From Agroathelia rolfsii (Eukaryota > Basidiomycota > Agaricomycetes > Amylocorticiales > Amylocorticiaceae): a stretch of DNA of 64,000 nt. Of this stretch, positions 34,446 through 47,073 are shown one piece after another. Within the stretch, counting starts at the first letter, position 1. Every line of letters starts with the position of its first letter. A program made the position numbers and the translations under genes. The stretch is taken from the NCBI GenBank assembly GCA_018343915.1, contig JABRWF010000002.1:2914001-2978000 (forward strand), written 5' to 3'. The notes below the pieces were generated by a model. It was given only the letters and a program-made list of their open reading frames with translations, searched no databases and was not told the origin of the DNA.

Positions 34446-37400
34446 TTAATGCGCAGCAGCCAACCCAGCAAACTTACGCCAATACTCGGCCGAGGCAGAA
34501 TCCGAGCCAAACGCTGCTGTGTCATAATCGGCCTCGCGAGGCGGCTCGGGCAGTGGATTGTTCGACAGCAGTGGGATCGGGATCGGCGGCGGTTGACGAG
34601 ATCGGTGTCGGTGCTGGGAACCTGCACCGTTGACGAACTCGGAAGATGAAGGTGGGGAAGCGATATAGACGCTGGGAGCGTATTGTTGTTGTTGGCCATT
34701 GTTCGAGAAGGTCTGCTGGACAACATAGGAGGTGTGACCGCTGCCATATACCTGCGACGAGTGTCCGGCCGCCTGTTGTTGCTGAGAAGACGAGGAAGGG
34801 CCTGCCCCGTCCCCTTGCTGATGAGCAGTTGGTCCGCCTGCAGCCTGGTACATACTTCTCCCCTTCCATAACCGGTCCATATCCCAGTTCTCGCGCGCCC
34901 GGAAAGCGTTCAAGTCCGCGCTGGGCATCTCCGATGTCGGGCGTGTCGTGCTGCGTGCCGACGCACGACGGTGCACGTCCGCCGTCGACGAGGGCCCGCC
35001 AGGTATGGGCGCCGATTGTGGGCTGGCGACGGTGGCAACGGTAGAAGAACGCTTGCGGTGCCTTCGTTGTTCATCTAATAATATAATAGTAAATAGCATA
35101 TAATTATGTCAGTACCTACTGTCAAGAGGGGGGAATGTATCAAGGCTAATAGCACGCACCTGGGGATGGGATGTTGACCTCCATGCTCTGGGTGCGTGCT
35201 GAGCGATGCGCATGCGCAGATTCGTCCTTGGAGGGCCTGTCGGCTGGACGGGAACTGGACGTTTTCCGTTGTCGAGACTGGCTCTTGATGCGCTTTTTCT
35301 CAGTGTCCGAGGTGATCTCTGCTGCAGCGGCGGCGCGCGCCTTCTCCTTCTCTTCTTGCCGTCGCTTGTCACGTCTGCTACCCGACTCCCGCTCGCGCTC
35401 CTTCTCACGATGCCGAGATGAAGACGGATCCTTAGCATGTCCACCATCTGCATATTGCTGCTGCGAACTACTCCCAGCCGAATCCTCCCTCGACGCATGC
35501 GTATGGCGCGAGCTCTCGCCCGCCTTGCCCGCCGATGCTGTTGCATCGCGAGGAGACGACGCCTTGGTGCTTCTCCTGTGGACCGTCTGAATCGACTCAA
35601 CCTCCCACTGCTCTCTGCCGACGATGAACCCGTTCCCGTTCACGCCACCGTTGACAGTAGCACCACCGCTGGCGGCGCTGTTGCGATTGCGGCCGTGGTG
35701 GGACGAGACGGGGTTCCCAGATGGACTACGCACAAGCCGGTACGTCTCCGTCTCACGCGAGGTGACAGTCGCCGCGCCCGCAACGACAGGCGACTTGGCG
35801 CGTGCTGTCGAGGTGGACGTAGTATGCTGCAGCGGTAAAGGTTGTTCATCGCGACTCTCACGATCCGGAGGGTGGATTTTCAGCGAGGGCTGCTTCTTCG
35901 TCGGCGAGGGCTCGCGCGAGTGGCTACCGCTGCCTCCACTACCGCTACCATTAGTCTTGGAGCGATGATGATGGTGGTGGTTGGTGTGGCCATGGCTATG
36001 GTGTTGCTGAGAGGTGCTTTCCTTGGTAGTGGCGGTGGAAGCTTTGGTGGGCGACGTTTCCCTTGAGGATGTGCGCTTCGGCTGGGGAGGGCGAAGGACG
36101 AGGTCGTCTTTGGACGGTACAGCGGGTGGGGGAAGAGAGATGGCCGTCTTGGCCGGGGAAGGGGGTGTCACAGTGTTGACGTTACCGCTGCTACTGCCGT
36201 TCGACGGCATCGTGGGAACGGGCACGTCAGATTTGAGGGGCAGCTTCGTTTCTGTTGGCGCGGGCACGGGTGTAGGTGGGTTGACAAGCATTGACACACG
36301 GGAGATGCGCGGCTCGCGCTCGTGAAAGAAGGGTCGAGGCGGTGCACTTTCTAGCGAATCCGTGTAGGCGATCGCTGCCGGGGGTGGTACACGGGATGAA
36401 GAAGGTGTAGGCATGGAGGGTGGGGAGAGAGGGAGAGTGGTGGTAGAAGGAATGTGGGGCATTGTCGCGGGAATAGAGTATGGGCTCATCACGTCCAGCG
36501 CGGATTCAGATGGAATGGGTATCGGTGAGGGTTCAGAAGATAAGGAAAGATGATCAGATGAGTGATTCGAGTCGACAGGAAGAGTGGGGGTAGCGGAGCG
36601 GGAAGATGAAGATTGAGCATGGGAAGATGAGAATATGGGTGGAGGAGGTAGGAGCTCTGGCTCTGGGGAATGCGGAGGAACAACAGGTGCAACCTCGACA
36701 GGCGTTTCCTCTGGGACACTCCGCACGGGCGAAGACTCGCGCGAGCTGGGTGCATCAGGATTGGCGATGGTCAGCCTTCCTCGAGGGCCTGCAAGATCGA
36801 TGGAGGTCGCAGAAGCCTGATCATCAGCTCCAGTAGGGAAAGCCACAGGTGCCGGGACCGACGACTCATATTCAAACGATGGGGGTTGCATGCGCCCCGA
36901 CTGATCCATGCTCTGCCTAAAGCTCATATTGCCCGACTGCGTTCTCTCTGGAGAGCTGGTGCGATTAATCGCGAACGACTGGCGCTCTTGATCAGTGGAA
37001 TCGACATGATGCCAATCGTCGTTTCCCGTCATCGCTGGGTGAGTGTTGATAGAAGCAGAAGATGAAGATGACTTCTTCATCAAGCTGAACTTTCTGACCA
37101 AACGTCCGAGAACGCTCCCTCGCTTCTCCTTTTTCTCCGACTTGTTAGCAGATGCCCGGCTGAGGGAACGGAAGCCGCCCAGGTACGGGTGCTCGAGAGG
37201 CGTGGTGGGCGCAGAGGCGGACTTTGTATGAAGTGAGTCGACACTTTGACTACCTGGCACTTTGCGACGCTTGCTGAGCTTGTGTGTGATGCTTGTTTCA
37301 TGTGACTCGGTTCGTTGGATATGAACAGCGGATGTGGACTGTGAAAGGGGAGAGGGAGCGGTGGGTTTACGCCGAGTAGTTGCCGTACTGGACATGCGAG

Positions 37401-38032
37401 ACCTGGAGAAGCGCTATAAGAGGGAAGGACGGTCAGCAACGAGGCATTTCAGGTCCAGAGAGAGAGAGAGAGAGAGAGAGGAAGATATCAAAAGCAAGAA
37501 TGGTAGCACATCACATACATTATTGTCGATAGAGATAGGGTTGGAAGCCATACCAGGGTCATATGGAGACTGGTGGTGCCAGGGTGTCCCCCATGGGTCC
37601 GTGCCGTCCATAAGATCGACATCATCGTGTGCCGTGTTGGAGTTCTTGCGTGTTCGTCGTGGCGTGCCGTCGACGAGTTTGGTCTGGGACGAGTTCGGTG
37701 TCGCTAGCGGAGCAGCAGTGGAATTTGGACGACTGCCAGCCTGACTATCTTCATATCCAGCATGGTTCATACGAGGGAAGGAGGGGGAGAAGACAGAAGC
37801 AGGACGAGCAGAACGCTGTGACGGCGGTAGCAGGTGGTGGTTCTTGTACCATCGAGGGCCCTGGGGGTTGTAGATTGGATAGCGAAACCTGTATGAATTT
37901 ATGGGGCTTCCAGGCAGACCCACGGCGGTGTCCTTGCCAAACCACGCAGGCAGCTCGTTGAGCGGATCAGGGACGATGGAACGAGTGAGCTCAGTACGGT
38001 CTCTGTTGCGCTGCTGGTCAAGTTGCTGCTGT

Positions 38033-38064
<32 letters not shown>

Positions 38065-38196
38065 TTGTTGTTGCTCTGCCTCTTCCATCTCGCTCATTTC
38101 GCGAGGAGCGAGGGGCCTAGCGCCCGCTGGGGCAGAGACCTTCTTCGAGCTTTTGCGGGACCAGAGGAGTCTTGAGCGGGTGTCATTGCGTTCCAT
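34446..38196 (-). CDS. Second large disordered protein with WHHQSPYDP motif
   Basis: Three exons (38196-37519, 37413-35160, 35074-34446) give 1186 aa. Near the N-terminus is a run of about 17 Gln. The stretch before intron 1 reads DDVDLMDGTDPWGTPWHHQSP then YDP (about residues 191-214). It parallels DRIDELDESD..GVAFHHGGPY in the gene at 10933-14527, and in both genes a phase 0 intron follows within 10-15 residues. Other conserved-looking parts are NELPAWFGKDTAVGLPGSP, FRYPIYNPQGPRWYKNHHLLP and, near the end, LNAFRARENWDMDRLWKGRSM and AEYWRKFAGL. The rest is Ser/Pro/Arg-rich with many S-P and basic sites, as in cortical or signalling scaffolds. Paralogy with the other gene and a Pal1-like role are inference. 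Confidence 0.7.
38020..38078. repeat. (CTG/TTG)n trinucleotide run coding polyglutamine
   Basis: Mixed TTG and CTG triplets on the plus strand encode roughly 17 consecutive Gln in the minus-strand protein. The run is potentially polymorphic. Confidence 0.85.
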
Positions 38197-38653
38197 CTGA
38201 GGTTGGAACGAGGAGGGGGAGATGCATGAGTCCGGTGCCAGCAACTCTTTGCTTCCGCCACTCGGCCTTTCTTCTCCTCCTCCTCTCACTTGCAAGTAAT
38301 AAAAATAAATAAATATTTTCATGGCAAATTCATCTAGTCGGCTAGACGTGGCATTAAATAAATGAACAAAAGAATTGTTGCTGCGTTTTTTACTTCTGTG
38401 TTGCCATGTTAACTGAGCAGCCATAACGAATCATATGATATTATATTCAGGACATCTTCTGAAACATTAAGCGTAGACATGGTGTTCGTAATAATAATTA
38501 CTTTCTATAATAACTTATTGTGATATGAGAAAGTGAATGTGTGATGTGAATTCAGATTCAAGCAAGTCGTCTATTGGCTAATACAATTATTCAACTGATG
38601 ATCGGAAATTTATTTGTTCAAAGATTTTTTTGACCAAGTTGCCTCCCACTGCC
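38197..38653. promoter_or_regulatory. Divergent HH..PY protein/ADE5,7 promoter
   Basis: 457 AT-rich bases between divergent start codons. An inverted CCAAT box (TATTGGCTAAT) lies at about 38572-38582, 75 bases upstream of the ADE5,7 ATG. No TGACTC-type adenine or Gcn4 site was seen. Confidence 0.45.
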
Positions 38654-41647
38654 ATGTCGCTCCGTGTCCTCATCCTCGGCTCTGGCGGTCGTGAGCACGC
38701 CCTCGCTTGGAGGATCGCACAATCTGCGTCGGTCGCCCATGTCTTCGTTCATCCCGGCAACGGCGGCACTCCCTCTGTCCCAAAGACATCCAATGTCGAT
38801 CTCCCCAGCTCAGCTGATTTCCCCTCTCTTGTCGACTTTGCTATCAAGAACGATGTCGGACTCGTCGTACCCGGTCCTGAACAGCCCCTCGTGGATGGCG
38901 TAGAGACCCACTTCAGGAAAGGTCAAAACCTGGCTGTAATCTAATCACCATCCATCATCATAATCAAATTATCTTGTATGCAGTCGGTATCCCTGTCTTT
39001 GGCCCAAGTGCCATCGCAGCCCAGATGGAGGGCTCAAAAGCCTTTTCAAAGGCATTCATGGCACGCCATAACATCCCCACCGCCAAATTCCAAGTCTTCC
39101 AGGCCTCAGAATTCTCCAAAGCCGAGGAATACGTCAAAACATGTGGTCACAAAGTTGTCCTCAAGGCCAGTGGCCTCGCTGCCGGCAAGGGTGTCCTGAT
39201 CCCCCAGACGACAGAAGAAGCGATTCAGGGCCTCAAGGACATCATGATTTCTAACGTGTTTGGGCAGGCAGGTGGGAGATTGATTCTGTCATGCATACAT
39301 CTACTTCATTGCTGATCGTTTCGTCCCGTGCTCATACACACCATACTGCAGGAGAGGAAGTCGTGATCGAAGAACTCCTCATAGGCCCTGAAATATCCGT
39401 CCTGGCCTTCTCTGATGGATACACTATCGTCCCTCTTCCCCCTGCTCAGGACCACAAGCGGATCGGCGATGGTGACACTGGACCCAACACGGGTGGTATG
39501 GGCGCATATGCTCCCGCACCCGTGGCCACTCCCGCTGTCATGGATCAGATCATAAGAGAATCCCTCAGGCCAACTATCGATGGCATGAGAAAGGAGGGTA
39601 CGTCCTGTTAATATCTATTTCATGTTAATATACCTTCCTGATTAAATATGGATCCAGGTTTCCCATTCGTTGGTCTCCTTTTCACAGGCTTCATGCTGAC
39701 CGAATCGGGCCCCAAAGTCTTGGAATACAACGTCCGCTTTGGCGATCCCGAGACGGAAGCCCTTATGCTTTTGCTCCAAGAAGATGTCGATCTGGCCTCC
39801 ATTTTCCTTGTCAGTTATCCTCACCACCAAGCGCATATACTCACACAAGAAGTGTCCCTAACTTTTTTTACCACTGTTTCTAGGCCTGTGCCAATCGTTG
39901 TCTTGACTCTGTCCAAATTACCATCCGTCCCGGCTATGCCGTGTCTGTCGTTCTTGCCTCGGCTGGCTACCCAAGCTCATACGCCAAAGGGAAGAAGATT
40001 GAAGTCGGCACGGTTCCATCCAGTAATGCATCGTTCACCACTTCCTTGTTTCCATTCATCCCCCCCCCCCCCAATTAACATCTTAATGTCATATAGATGT
40101 CGTCGTCTTCCACGCGGGAACCTCTGGTACATCGAGCGGAGAGATCATCACTTCTGGCGGACGCGTCATTGCCGTTTGCGCGCACGCCGAGACGTTGCAG
40201 GCTGCGGTCGATGCCGCATATGCGGGCATCGAACAAGTTTCATTCGAAGGCAAAACGTTCAGACGTGATATCGCGCATCGGCGAGTCGCTTCCCTCTTCC
40301 TTTCCGATCTCCTATTTTACTGACTACAATTGATCACATACGACCGCTTTATTTCATTGTAGAGCACTGAAGCCTTCGACAGAATCAAAAGAACAAGAAG
40401 GCCTCACATATGCTCAAGCCGGTGTCTCTGTCGACGCTGGTAACTCGCTCGTCGAGACTATTAAGCCCTATGTCCGCGCGACGCGGCGCGTGGGGACCGA
40501 TGGTGAGATCGGCGGCTTCGGCGGAGTATTCGACCTCAAGGCGACAGGATTCAGGGACCCCGTGCTTGTCAGTGGCACTGATGGTGTGGGCACGAAGCTC
40601 AAGATTGCAATTGACACTGGGATACACGGGTTTGTAGGTCGGTATCTGTCTCAGGGGTCATCGATGGCTGGATGTGCTCATTACTTATGAAATATGGGTA
40701 TAATCAGGCATTGATCTGGTGGCCATGTCCGTGAACGACCTGCTTGTGCAAGGTGCAGAACCTTTATACTTCCTCGATTACTACGGCTGCTCCAAGCTTG
40801 AGGTGCCCGTCGCGGCCGAAGTCATCAAGGGCATCGCCGAAGGTTGCAAGCAGGCCGGATGCGCCCTTGTTGGTGGGGAAACAGCCGAGATGCCTGGGAT
40901 GTATGCGCCTGGTAAATTGACTCACATTCTCATCCTATCAAGAAAGTCAAACTAAAAAAAAAATTAAATAAATTAAAAAAAAATTAAAAACCATGATTAA
41001 TAGGCGACTACGACCTCGCCGGTTTCGCAGTTGGTGCCGTCGAGCGCAACCTACTCTTACCCCAAACATCAGCCATCGCACCGGGCGACGTCCTACTCGG
41101 CCTCACCTCTTCCGGCCTGCACTCGAATGGCTTCTCACTCGTCCGCCGCATCCTCGCGCGCGCAGATATCACAGACTACACCGCGCCCGCACCCTGGGAC
41201 GAAGCAGGGACGACAAGCGTCGGCCGTGCACTCGTAGAGCCTACGCGTATCTACGTGCGCCAAATCCTCCCGCTCACGCGCGCCGCCATCGATGGCGAAA
41301 ACGGTGGTAAAAGCCTCATCAAGGCCATGTCGCACATCACCGGTGGCGGCTTCACGGAAAACATCCCACGCGTGCTCCCGGCCCATCTCGGCTGTTTCGT
41401 CGACGCCGGCGCCTGGCCGCGCCCGAGTGTGTTCGGGTGGCTCCAGCGCCAGGGGGGCGTCGCGCCGCTCGAGATGGCGCGCACGTTCAACAATGGGATC
41501 GGCATGGTGCTTGTCGTGGACTCGAAAGACGTCGAGCGTGTGGTGAGTGCACTCAGGGAGGCTGAAGGTGATGCGGAGGTGTATACAATTGGTGCGGTTA
41601 CAGACGTGCCCGGTGTGGAGATGCGTGGGTTGCAGGCATGGTCTTAG
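38654..41647 (+). CDS. ADE5,7: Bifunctional GAR synthetase/AIR synthetase
   Basis: Catalyses steps two and five of purine biosynthesis: phosphoribosylamine plus glycine to GAR, and FGAM cyclisation to AIR. Nine exons (38654-38921, 38984-39271, 39352-39597, 39658-39809, 39884-40022, 40097-40280, 40363-40637, 40708-40911, 41004-41647) give 799 aa, the normal length of fungal Ade5,7. The GAR-synthetase half shows [44 protein letters not shown] and [10 protein letters not shown]. The AIR-synthetase half shows [50 protein letters not shown] and [15 protein letters not shown]. The intron at 40281-40362 starts with GC (GCGAGT), the only donor that keeps frame. Intron 1 has a weak GTCAAA donor. ATG 38654 is the first in frame. 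Confidence 0.97.
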
Positions 41648-42554
41648 ACCTCGGGATTTCTTTTATTTTTGTTTTCTCTTTTTATATATAGATATTATTA
41701 TGTGAAGCAGATAGGATGTTGTCTCGAAATTAAAATGGCGAGGACGCCAATTCACACATGCATATGTGTACACGCAAAGTATAGCACATAAAATAGGGTA
41801 GTCACATGGAGAAGGGGGGAGAGGGTGATGTGGTATTGCTTCATACAGCTGACTAGTAGGACAACAAAAGACAAGGATAGTGTGATATATAGACAGAAGA
41901 CAGACAGAGACAGAGAGACAGCGAGTGACAAAAGAGGAAAAGAAAAGGGGCATATGGTTGTAGATGTTGAGTAACAGAAAAGAATATGACATATGGAGTA
42001 TAATCGGGTTACCAAACAGAAGATAAAGAGGAGGGGAAAAAAATGCAACGATGAGGACGGAAAAAAACGCCGGGGGTTGTTATGTGTTGTATGTGTATTG
42101 ACGTGAGCGCACAATGCAAATGTCGTTCGAGTTCATTAAGGGAAAAAGAGAACAAATATACCAGGCGACCACAGGCGAGTATAAGGTCATGGATGGTGCG
42201 GGCCAGGGAAAAGAGAAAGAAAGAGAATAGAATAGAATCTCTAAAGCAAGTCGAATAGGAATGGTGATTTTCGAGATAAACGAAAAGAAATCGCCAGCCG
42301 AAGAGAAAAAAAACGATGATTGTTTATGTTAGACAGTAATACCAAGCATAAGAAACAGAGGGCTAGGATATATATAAAAAACAGACTAGGAAGAAAAAGA
42401 AACAGATAGGATATGAAAGGCGCAACCAAAGGAAAACTGTGACGCTATGGTCAAAGCGGGTGGAAGAAGAAAAAAGTGGGTGATATCTCCTGAGCCATCG
42501 AGTATATTGCGATGGCCTACGGACACGAGTGGTGATCATCCCGGAAGGAGCCTT
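41648..42554. other. Convergent 3' intergenic region
   Basis: About 900 purine-rich bases between ADE5,7 (+) and the CCCH protein (-). They contain GA/AG-rich stretches and no coding exon or RNA gene that I could recognise. Confidence 0.45.
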
Positions 42555-44842
42555 TTAGGCACCGACCGCGACCTCTTTTGGAGCCGCAGGAGCACCATGA
42601 GCAACAGCAGCGAATGATACAGGTCGTGTGGGCGCTACCGTCGCTGACGCAGGAGCTGCGGCGGCGTGACTATCCCCGTTTGCCTCGGGGCGAGCAGCAA
42701 CGGGAGCATCAGGAGCCTATTGATATACCGATCAGCCGCCTGATGAAAAGACAACCTTATATTTAAATGAAAAAGCGAGGACGGACCTTGACAGAATCAG
42801 GGGACGCCGCGCGCGTAGATGACGACTCCTTTCGCGGGGCAGGAGCTGAGAGGATCTGCGCTGCTGTAGGGCCGTTGCTTATACCGTTGACGCCAGGACT
42901 ACGCAACGGTGGGGTTGTCGACCCGCCGAGGACTGGGAAATCATCTGCACTCGGCAGGCGCTGTTTGACCGGCGGGGGCGCTGGCACGGGTCCGGATGCA
43001 CGCTTGTCGAAACGGCCATGGTTATGGTTGTGGGGCCTGAATCCTGGCCCGTAACGTGGCCCATGGCCGTTGTGACCATTGACACTGTTGTTGCTGTTGC
43101 TGTTGTTATTACCACCCTCAGACGGTTGAGGACGGTGAGTGTGAGGAGCAGCACCTGGAGCGCCATTGGACTGGGCAGGGGCGTCCTGCACTGAGACATT
43201 TGCCATCTTCTCCTCCAAGCCAGTAGAACCATTAGGCTGGGGGTGGGGCACGTGGGGACGCCTAGGACCCTTGCCGTTACCATTGTTGCCAAAGTGCGGA
43301 GGATGCCAGGCTCCATTCGCTTCAGGCACGACATGTGCAAAACGGCATGCATCACTGATCACATAAGAATCATTAGTCAACAAAAACTTTGAATGGACAT
43401 TGCATTAAGACAGAAAAAAAAAAAAAATCTCACCCGTTCCAGCACTTGCCCGACGGGAAGAATAGGCATGGTGGTTTACGTGAGAACGAACCCTTGCGAA
43501 TGCTTCCCCTCCGATTATGTCCAGCCGGATTACGGTGTCCCGCATGAGGAACTGGGGGCGGCACGGGGTACGCCTCTGCTTGGGGCGCTGCGGGAACTGC
43601 TGACTGCGGCACTGGGGGCGGTGGCGCATGCGATTGGTCTGGCAATACAACTGGAACGGAGGTGGCCGGATCCTGTACATGTCCTTCCTGTTGAACATCC
43701 GATGACGAAGTAGCAGCCGGATGGACATCAGGATATCCTCCGCCATTCGGAGCTTGCTCACCCAATGGAGAAGGCGCCATCATCTGGCCTGGGGGTGGCA
43801 ATTGCGCAGGCGAAAAATTGGGCGCCATAGGTGACAAGACGGGATAATGGCCTGCTGCGGCGTGGTTGGAACTGAATTGGTTCAGGGAGGGAGAGACCAA
43901 TTCAGAGCCTTGAGGCGTGTGACCATAGGGAGACGTGGCTGATTGAGGAGACATGGGAGGCGGAACGCCGTTCGCCTGTGGAGGGAATGGAGGTGGGGGC
44001 ATAGGGTAGTAGTTAGGTGGATAGCCTGGTTGCTGCGCGCCTATGGGGTCATATGGACCAGGGTATTGCCCTGGAGGAGGCATAGAGGCGGGATAAAACG
44101 GTCCAGGAGGATGAGCGAACATGCAACTGGCGCCGTACCGGCACGCTGGGAAATACCGACATGGGATGAAGCGGGCTACATCAGGTGGTGGTAAATGACC
44201 CGAAGTAGGTGCACCATGGTGGTGTTCGCCAGCAGGGGGTGGAGGGGGCGGGTAAAATGGTACAGCACCCTCAGGAGGAGGAGGTGGGTAGTACATGTAT
44301 GGTCCAGGTGGGGGTGGAGGATAGAAGTGTTGCGGCTGATGCGCATGCTCTCCATTAGGCTCAACGGGGTAGCCGGGCTCTTCACCATGGGGTGGAAGAG
44401 GAGCACGTTTCATTTTGGCGGCCTGCAAAGCATTCAGAATGGCGGGGTCTGAGGTGTATGACTCAGGTGGGCCTTGCGCAGACGGGTTAGACGGATCAGC
44501 GCCTGGAGGACGAATATGGGTTAGTGCGACATGTAAAAGACTGCGTCAATGTGAAGGATGCGTACCATGATCGAGTAGGGCCTGCACCACACCGACATGG
44601 CCGTTTTTTACCGCTTCGATGAGAGGAGTCGATCCCGTTTGATCTGAAGAAAGACAGGAATGAGTACATACATCACCAACGACAGAACACGATGACCAAT
44701 GCATAATGGGATGCAGATGGAACAAGGCTATGGAAATAGCACCTTTGATCTCAATATCGACGCCGGAGGGTCCACTACTGAGCTGTTCAAGTACGCTGTC
44801 GATGTTTCCCTCGGAAGAGGCCGTCCAGAGTGCAGAGACCAT
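42555..44842 (-). CDS. Ankyrin plus two CCCH zinc fingers, Pro-rich RNA-binding-type protein
   Basis: Five exons (44842-44743, 44643-44566, 44502-43434, 43354-42787, 42716-42555) give 658 aa. Residues 1-64 form about two ankyrin repeats (ALWTASSEGNIDSVLEQL; GSTPLIEAVKNGHVGVVQAL then LDHGADPS). A Pro/Tyr/Gly-rich linker leads to CCCH finger 1, C174-x5-C180-x5-C186-x3-H190. A long Pro/Gln-rich region follows, then finger 2, C405-x7-C413-x5-C419-x3-H423, which is split by intron 3. The C-terminus is Asn/Gly/His-rich with a short LPSADDFPVLGG motif and an Ala-rich tail. CCCH fingers usually bind RNA and ankyrin repeats bind proteins, so a post-transcriptional regulator is likely. The specific role is unknown. 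Confidence 0.82.
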
Positions 44843-45284
44843 TGGATGAGCGAGAATAGGTAGGGTGGGAGAGCAACACGAGTGCTTTCTTGGTCGGTGG
44901 GACGACGAGAGAGGGTCGTGAGGGCAGGAGACGAGGGAGGGGATGGCGAGGATGAGGAGGACAAGAGCAGAGTTTGGCACGACGAGCACCCAAGCGGCAA
45001 AAATCCGCTCGAAAAAAAAAAAAAAAATCGAAAAAAGCAAAAATTGCGGAAACATTAAAAGATTACGAAATAAATCCAGAAAATCAGCCAGTCAAAACCG
45101 CAAGAAATGAACCCGGCACCCAATCAGGAAAGCATGCGCCACGCGGCGGATGTCGGAGATCACCTTCCGGCCCCATTAGGGTCTCCTGCCGACTGCGGCG
45201 ATGGCGTTATTCGATTCGGAGCTCTCGACGCACATGGTGGCAAATGCTGTATTTTCAGACTGTAGTAGTGTCGAGCGCATATAT
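44843..45284. other. Spacer between GPD 3' end and CCCH gene start
   Basis: 442 bases: promoter of the CCCH gene and 3' flank of the dehydrogenase gene. A long A run lies near 45012-45026. No further gene seen. Confidence 0.4.
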
Positions 45285-46827
45285 TCATACGTCTAACCCC
45301 AGCTTAGCCATCAAAGCCTTCACCTTCTTCCCTGCTGCTGCCTCAGGTAGGACGAGCTCCTTGACAGGCGGTGTTGAGAGTAGATCCCGCACACCGTCTT
45401 GCACGCTGGCGCCTTCATATAGGACCTCGTAGGTCTATGGTGGGACAATATATTAGACACCTATCCATTCATAACGCAGGACCAATAGTCACCTTATTCG
45501 CAATTGACGCCGTTACACCCAACTCGTCGATGATTGCTTTTACACTCTTGGCCGTCGTTACACCCTCTGCAACACTTCCTAGAGTGTCGAGGATGACCGG
45601 TAACGGTTCTCCTTTGCCGAGACGATATCCCACCGTATAGTTACGCGAGTTGGAGCTCGTACATGTCAGAAACAAATCGCCCACGCCCGCAAGGCCGAGG
45701 AACGTCAGGGGAGACGCTCCGTATGCAACGCCGATCCGAGTCATCTCACTCAGACCACGAGTGATGAGCATGGCTCGCGTATTGGCCTCGAAGCCCAGGC
45801 CGTCTGCCATGCCTGCGGCAATAGCATACACGTTCTTCAGTGCACCTGCCAGCTCAATGCCTATCGGATCTTCACCAATATAGCTATGGATGTACTAGTG
45901 CGTCAATAACTAGACATATGCGCACTTTATTGTCAGGATGGCAAAGAATCGAGACGGACCATCTAAACCATGGCTGGTGGAATATTTTCGATGCCTGTAC
46001 GGCTTGGGATTCGGTTAGTGAAGCTACGGATACAGATGTGGGTTGTCTCTTGACAATCTCTTTGGCGAAAGATGGCCCAGACTAGGGAACAAGCGCAAGA
46101 TGTAAACATCCGGGCACCAAGAAGAAGTGAGAGAGACCAAGTGCATACAATGAACGTTGCTTTCCTGGCAATCTCCTTTCCACACGTGTCGGCAATAATC
46201 TCAAGTGTTAGGGCTTGCGTGCCAATCTCGATACCTTTATTGACGAAGATGAGCAAGGGGAGACGGTCGCCGTGTAAATGAGGCTGGAGTGTGGTCAAGA
46301 CAGCTCGCAGTCCTTGCGTGGGTATGGCAAACAACAGCACATCCATAGTCTTCAGAAAGTCATTATTAGGTATTTGGGGTCCAATAGCGACAATATTATT
46401 CGATAGTTCATGATCCTTAAAGTAGACAGTTCGTTTGTGTTCTCGTAGATATTTTACTGTTGTCTTTCAGGGTAAGCTGATGTCTACCAGCCAAGGGCTG
46501 CGTAAGCGCGTCGCGCATACCTTGCTCCTCATCCCTCGACCAGAGAAACACGTCGTGGTCAGAGTCGCCAAGATGATCGGCAAGACAACTGCCAAAGTTG
46601 CCTGCACCGAAGACGGCGATCTTGGACTTGGGGGGCCGGGGTGTTCCTAGTCTGGAAAGCATACTAGGGTGAAAGGGAGAGTGCGAAGACGAATGGTGAT
46701 ATCTCGCGTTATAAAGCGAAAAGCCGTGCCTGAATATAGACTGTCTGCAGGTGTCGCGTACACGAGGACGTGAGATTGCAGCAAAAGCAGCAGCAGGAGA
46801 GGCAGCAGGCCTGAGCAGTGCGCGCAT
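45285..46827 (-). CDS. GPD1: NAD-dependent glycerol-3-phosphate dehydrogenase
   Basis: Reduces dihydroxyacetone phosphate to glycerol 3-phosphate for glycerol and lipid synthesis and redox balance. Five exons (46827-46521, 46456-46149, 46081-45960, 45883-45493, 45434-45285) give 425 aa. The Rossmann motif [11 protein letters not shown] is at about 73-83. Then come [30 protein letters not shown] and the active-site region [17 protein letters not shown], then [12 protein letters not shown] and [10 protein letters not shown]. The first intron GTATGC...AACAG (64 bases) is needed to give [21 protein letters not shown]. The 55 residues before an internal Met (46662) are rich in Arg, Ala and Ser and nearly free of acids, like a mitochondrial presequence. 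Start at the internal Met would give a 370-aa cytosolic form. Divergent from SED5. Confidence 0.93.
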
Positions 46828-47073
46828 GTGTTACTGCCAGTGGTCCCGCACTGCCAATCGTCGGGACTTGGAAAAAGACGTCAGTGGACCGTGTCCCGAG
46901 TTCCGACGCTTCCGGTCCCTCGGGACTGGCGTGTTCCAGGGACAGGTCGCTCATTGCCTCTGCTATTAGCCCACTAGCAGCTCCTCCGTTTGCGTAGTCC
47001 TGTAGACGTACTCGCTCCATACTCACAGTCTTTCTTTCTCTTGTCTATATTCACGTACACCCATACCTCAGCA
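46828..47073. promoter_or_regulatory. Short divergent GPD1/SED5 promoter
   Basis: Only 246 bases separate the two start codons, so both promoters must overlap. The GPD1-proximal part contains GGGAC-rich direct and inverted short repeats (46915-46945). Confidence 0.5.
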
